This document shows, one piece after another, positions 40,765 through 41,338 of a stretch of DNA of 41,338 nt. The translations under genes and the position numbers were made by a program. This stretch comes from UBA6544 sp049601975 (lineage in GTDB: Bacteria; Pseudomonadota; Alphaproteobacteria; UBA8366): contig JBMYRC010000023.1 in NCBI GenBank assembly GCA_049601975.1, positions 1 to 41,338 on the forward strand, in the 5' to 3' direction. Every line of letters starts with the position of its first letter. Positions within the stretch are counted from its first letter, which is position 1. The notes beneath the pieces were generated by a model. It saw nothing but the letters and a program-made list of their open reading frames with translations. It was not told where the DNA came from and searched no databases.

Positions 40765-41338
40765 GGAACCGCCCCGCGAGACGCGCAACGCACAATCACC
40801 TTCATTCTCACTCAACCATGCACTCCCATCAGTAGGGGCGTCTTTGTAGTGCGTATAAAAGCAGTCTTCTACCCACTCCCAGACATTGCCTGCTGTGTCA
40901 TGCACACCAAACGCATTTGCACTGTATGAACCTACTGGGACTGTGCCATCTTCTGACTCGTACTTCGCCTTGGAACTGTCAATCTCATCTCCCCAGGGGT
41001 ACTTCGTTGTGCTGCCTGCACGAGCCATGTACTCCCACTCAGACTCACTCAGCAAGCGGTACTCCTTACCTGTCTGCTCACTCAGTTTCTTTATGAATGA
41101 CTTTGCTTCATCCCAAGTAACCGTCTCAACTGGCTTCCGGGCACCCTTGAACTCGCTTGGGTTATTGCCCATCACAGCTTCCCACTCAGCCTGAGTTACC
41201 TCGTACTTACCCACCGCAAAGCTATAGCCGATCGTCACCTTGCGAACCGGCTCCGCGTGTGTGGAACCTGCACCACTCAAATCACCCATTTTGAATGAAC
41301 CTGCTGGGATCACCACCATCTCTGGGCAGGTCTCGCAG
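40657..41338 (-). CDS. SUMF1/FGE-sulfatase-domain protein, 5' end beyond the window
   Basis: At least 226 residues of a formylglycine-generating-enzyme-like (SUMF1, C-type lectin fold) domain. The frame continues upstream of the ATG at 41319 as CETCPE, so the true start lies outside. Motifs are MVVIPAGSFKMGDLSG, EVTQAEWEAVMGNNPSEF, PVETVTWDEAKSFIKKL, RLLSESEWEYMARAGSTT, FGVHDTAGNVWEWVED and RVSRGGSW. The catalytic cysteines of true FGE after RGGS are absent (here RGGSWAYAPGY), so it should not make formylglycine. More likely it is a ligand-binding display domain. Base composition outside the 3' end is less GC-rich than nearby host genes, which suggests transfer. It points toward the tRNA-Lys 172 bases away. 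Confidence 0.85.
   Translation of the reverse strand, partial: CETCPEMVVIPAGSFKMGDLSGAGSTHAEPVRKVTIGYSFAVGKYEVTQAEWEAVMGNNPSEFKGARKPVETVTWDEAKSFIKKLSEQTGKEYRLLSESEWEYMARAGSTTKYPWGDEIDSSKAKYESEDGTVPVGSYSANAFGVHDTAGNVWEWVEDCFYTHYKDAPTDGSAWLSENEGDCALRVSRGGSWAYAPGYLRSASRDGGVARVRGGDVGFRIVRTLSQ

Overview
The window looks like a chromosomal segment of an alphaproteobacterium, probably Rhodospirillales-like. The reasons are the alphaproteobacterial Usg protein, a class I lysyl-tRNA synthetase, the hflK-hflC-DUF2065-degP order, an mreBCD-mrdA-rodA cluster and moderately GC-rich coding DNA. Most of it is ordinary core genome. These calls come from reading protein motifs by eye; no database search was run.

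Layout. 1-4.5 kb (minus): korB and korA, a 2-oxoacid:ferredoxin oxidoreductase, behind a ferredoxin/adrenodoxin-type NADP reductase. 4.6-9.1 kb: usg, an unrecognised 143-aa protein, a MarR regulator and a DinG/Rad3-type FeS helicase. 9.1-10.8 kb: class I lysS. 10.9-14.7 kb (minus): glutathione-dependent formaldehyde dehydrogenase, an HpcH/HpaI aldolase, a class II glutamine amidotransferase and a TauD-like protein that lacks one iron ligand. 14.8-17.3 kb: a lipocalin-like protein, a two-domain CAP protein and the Mrp Fe-S carrier. 17.5-21.4 kb: hflK, hflC, a DUF2065 gene without a normal start codon, and a DegP-type protease.

21.5-26.7 kb is an accessory, partly decayed stretch. It holds a tiny mercury module (merF plus a GDCCVxC-type small protein, opposite a merR with two in-frame amber codons but an intact MerR-type promoter), an MFS transporter, a D-2-hydroxyacid dehydrogenase, and an ArsR regulator whose promoter lies in a perfect 22-bp inverted repeat. 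It also holds two pseudogenes, an SRPBCC/AHSA1 protein and an alpha/beta-hydrolase lipoprotein. 26.7-28.5 kb: serB and miaA, divergent and 25 bp apart.

28.6-33.6 kb is a branched-chain amino acid operon: ilvB, ilvH, and two ketol-acid reductoisomerases of different classes in tandem (a long plant-like class II enzyme, then a short class I enzyme). 33.9-39.5 kb is the rod-shape cluster mreB-mreC-mreD-mrdA-rodA. A crotonase-family gene and tRNA-Lys(CTT) follow.

Just past the tRNA the character changes. A minus-strand SUMF1/FGE-type C-type-lectin-fold protein runs off the window end. Its C-terminus reads like the variable region of a diversity-generating retroelement (DGR), with a hairpin over its stop codon. 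The tRNA is therefore a likely island boundary. No reverse transcriptase or template repeat is visible in the window. This and the tandem reductoisomerases are the most interesting observations.
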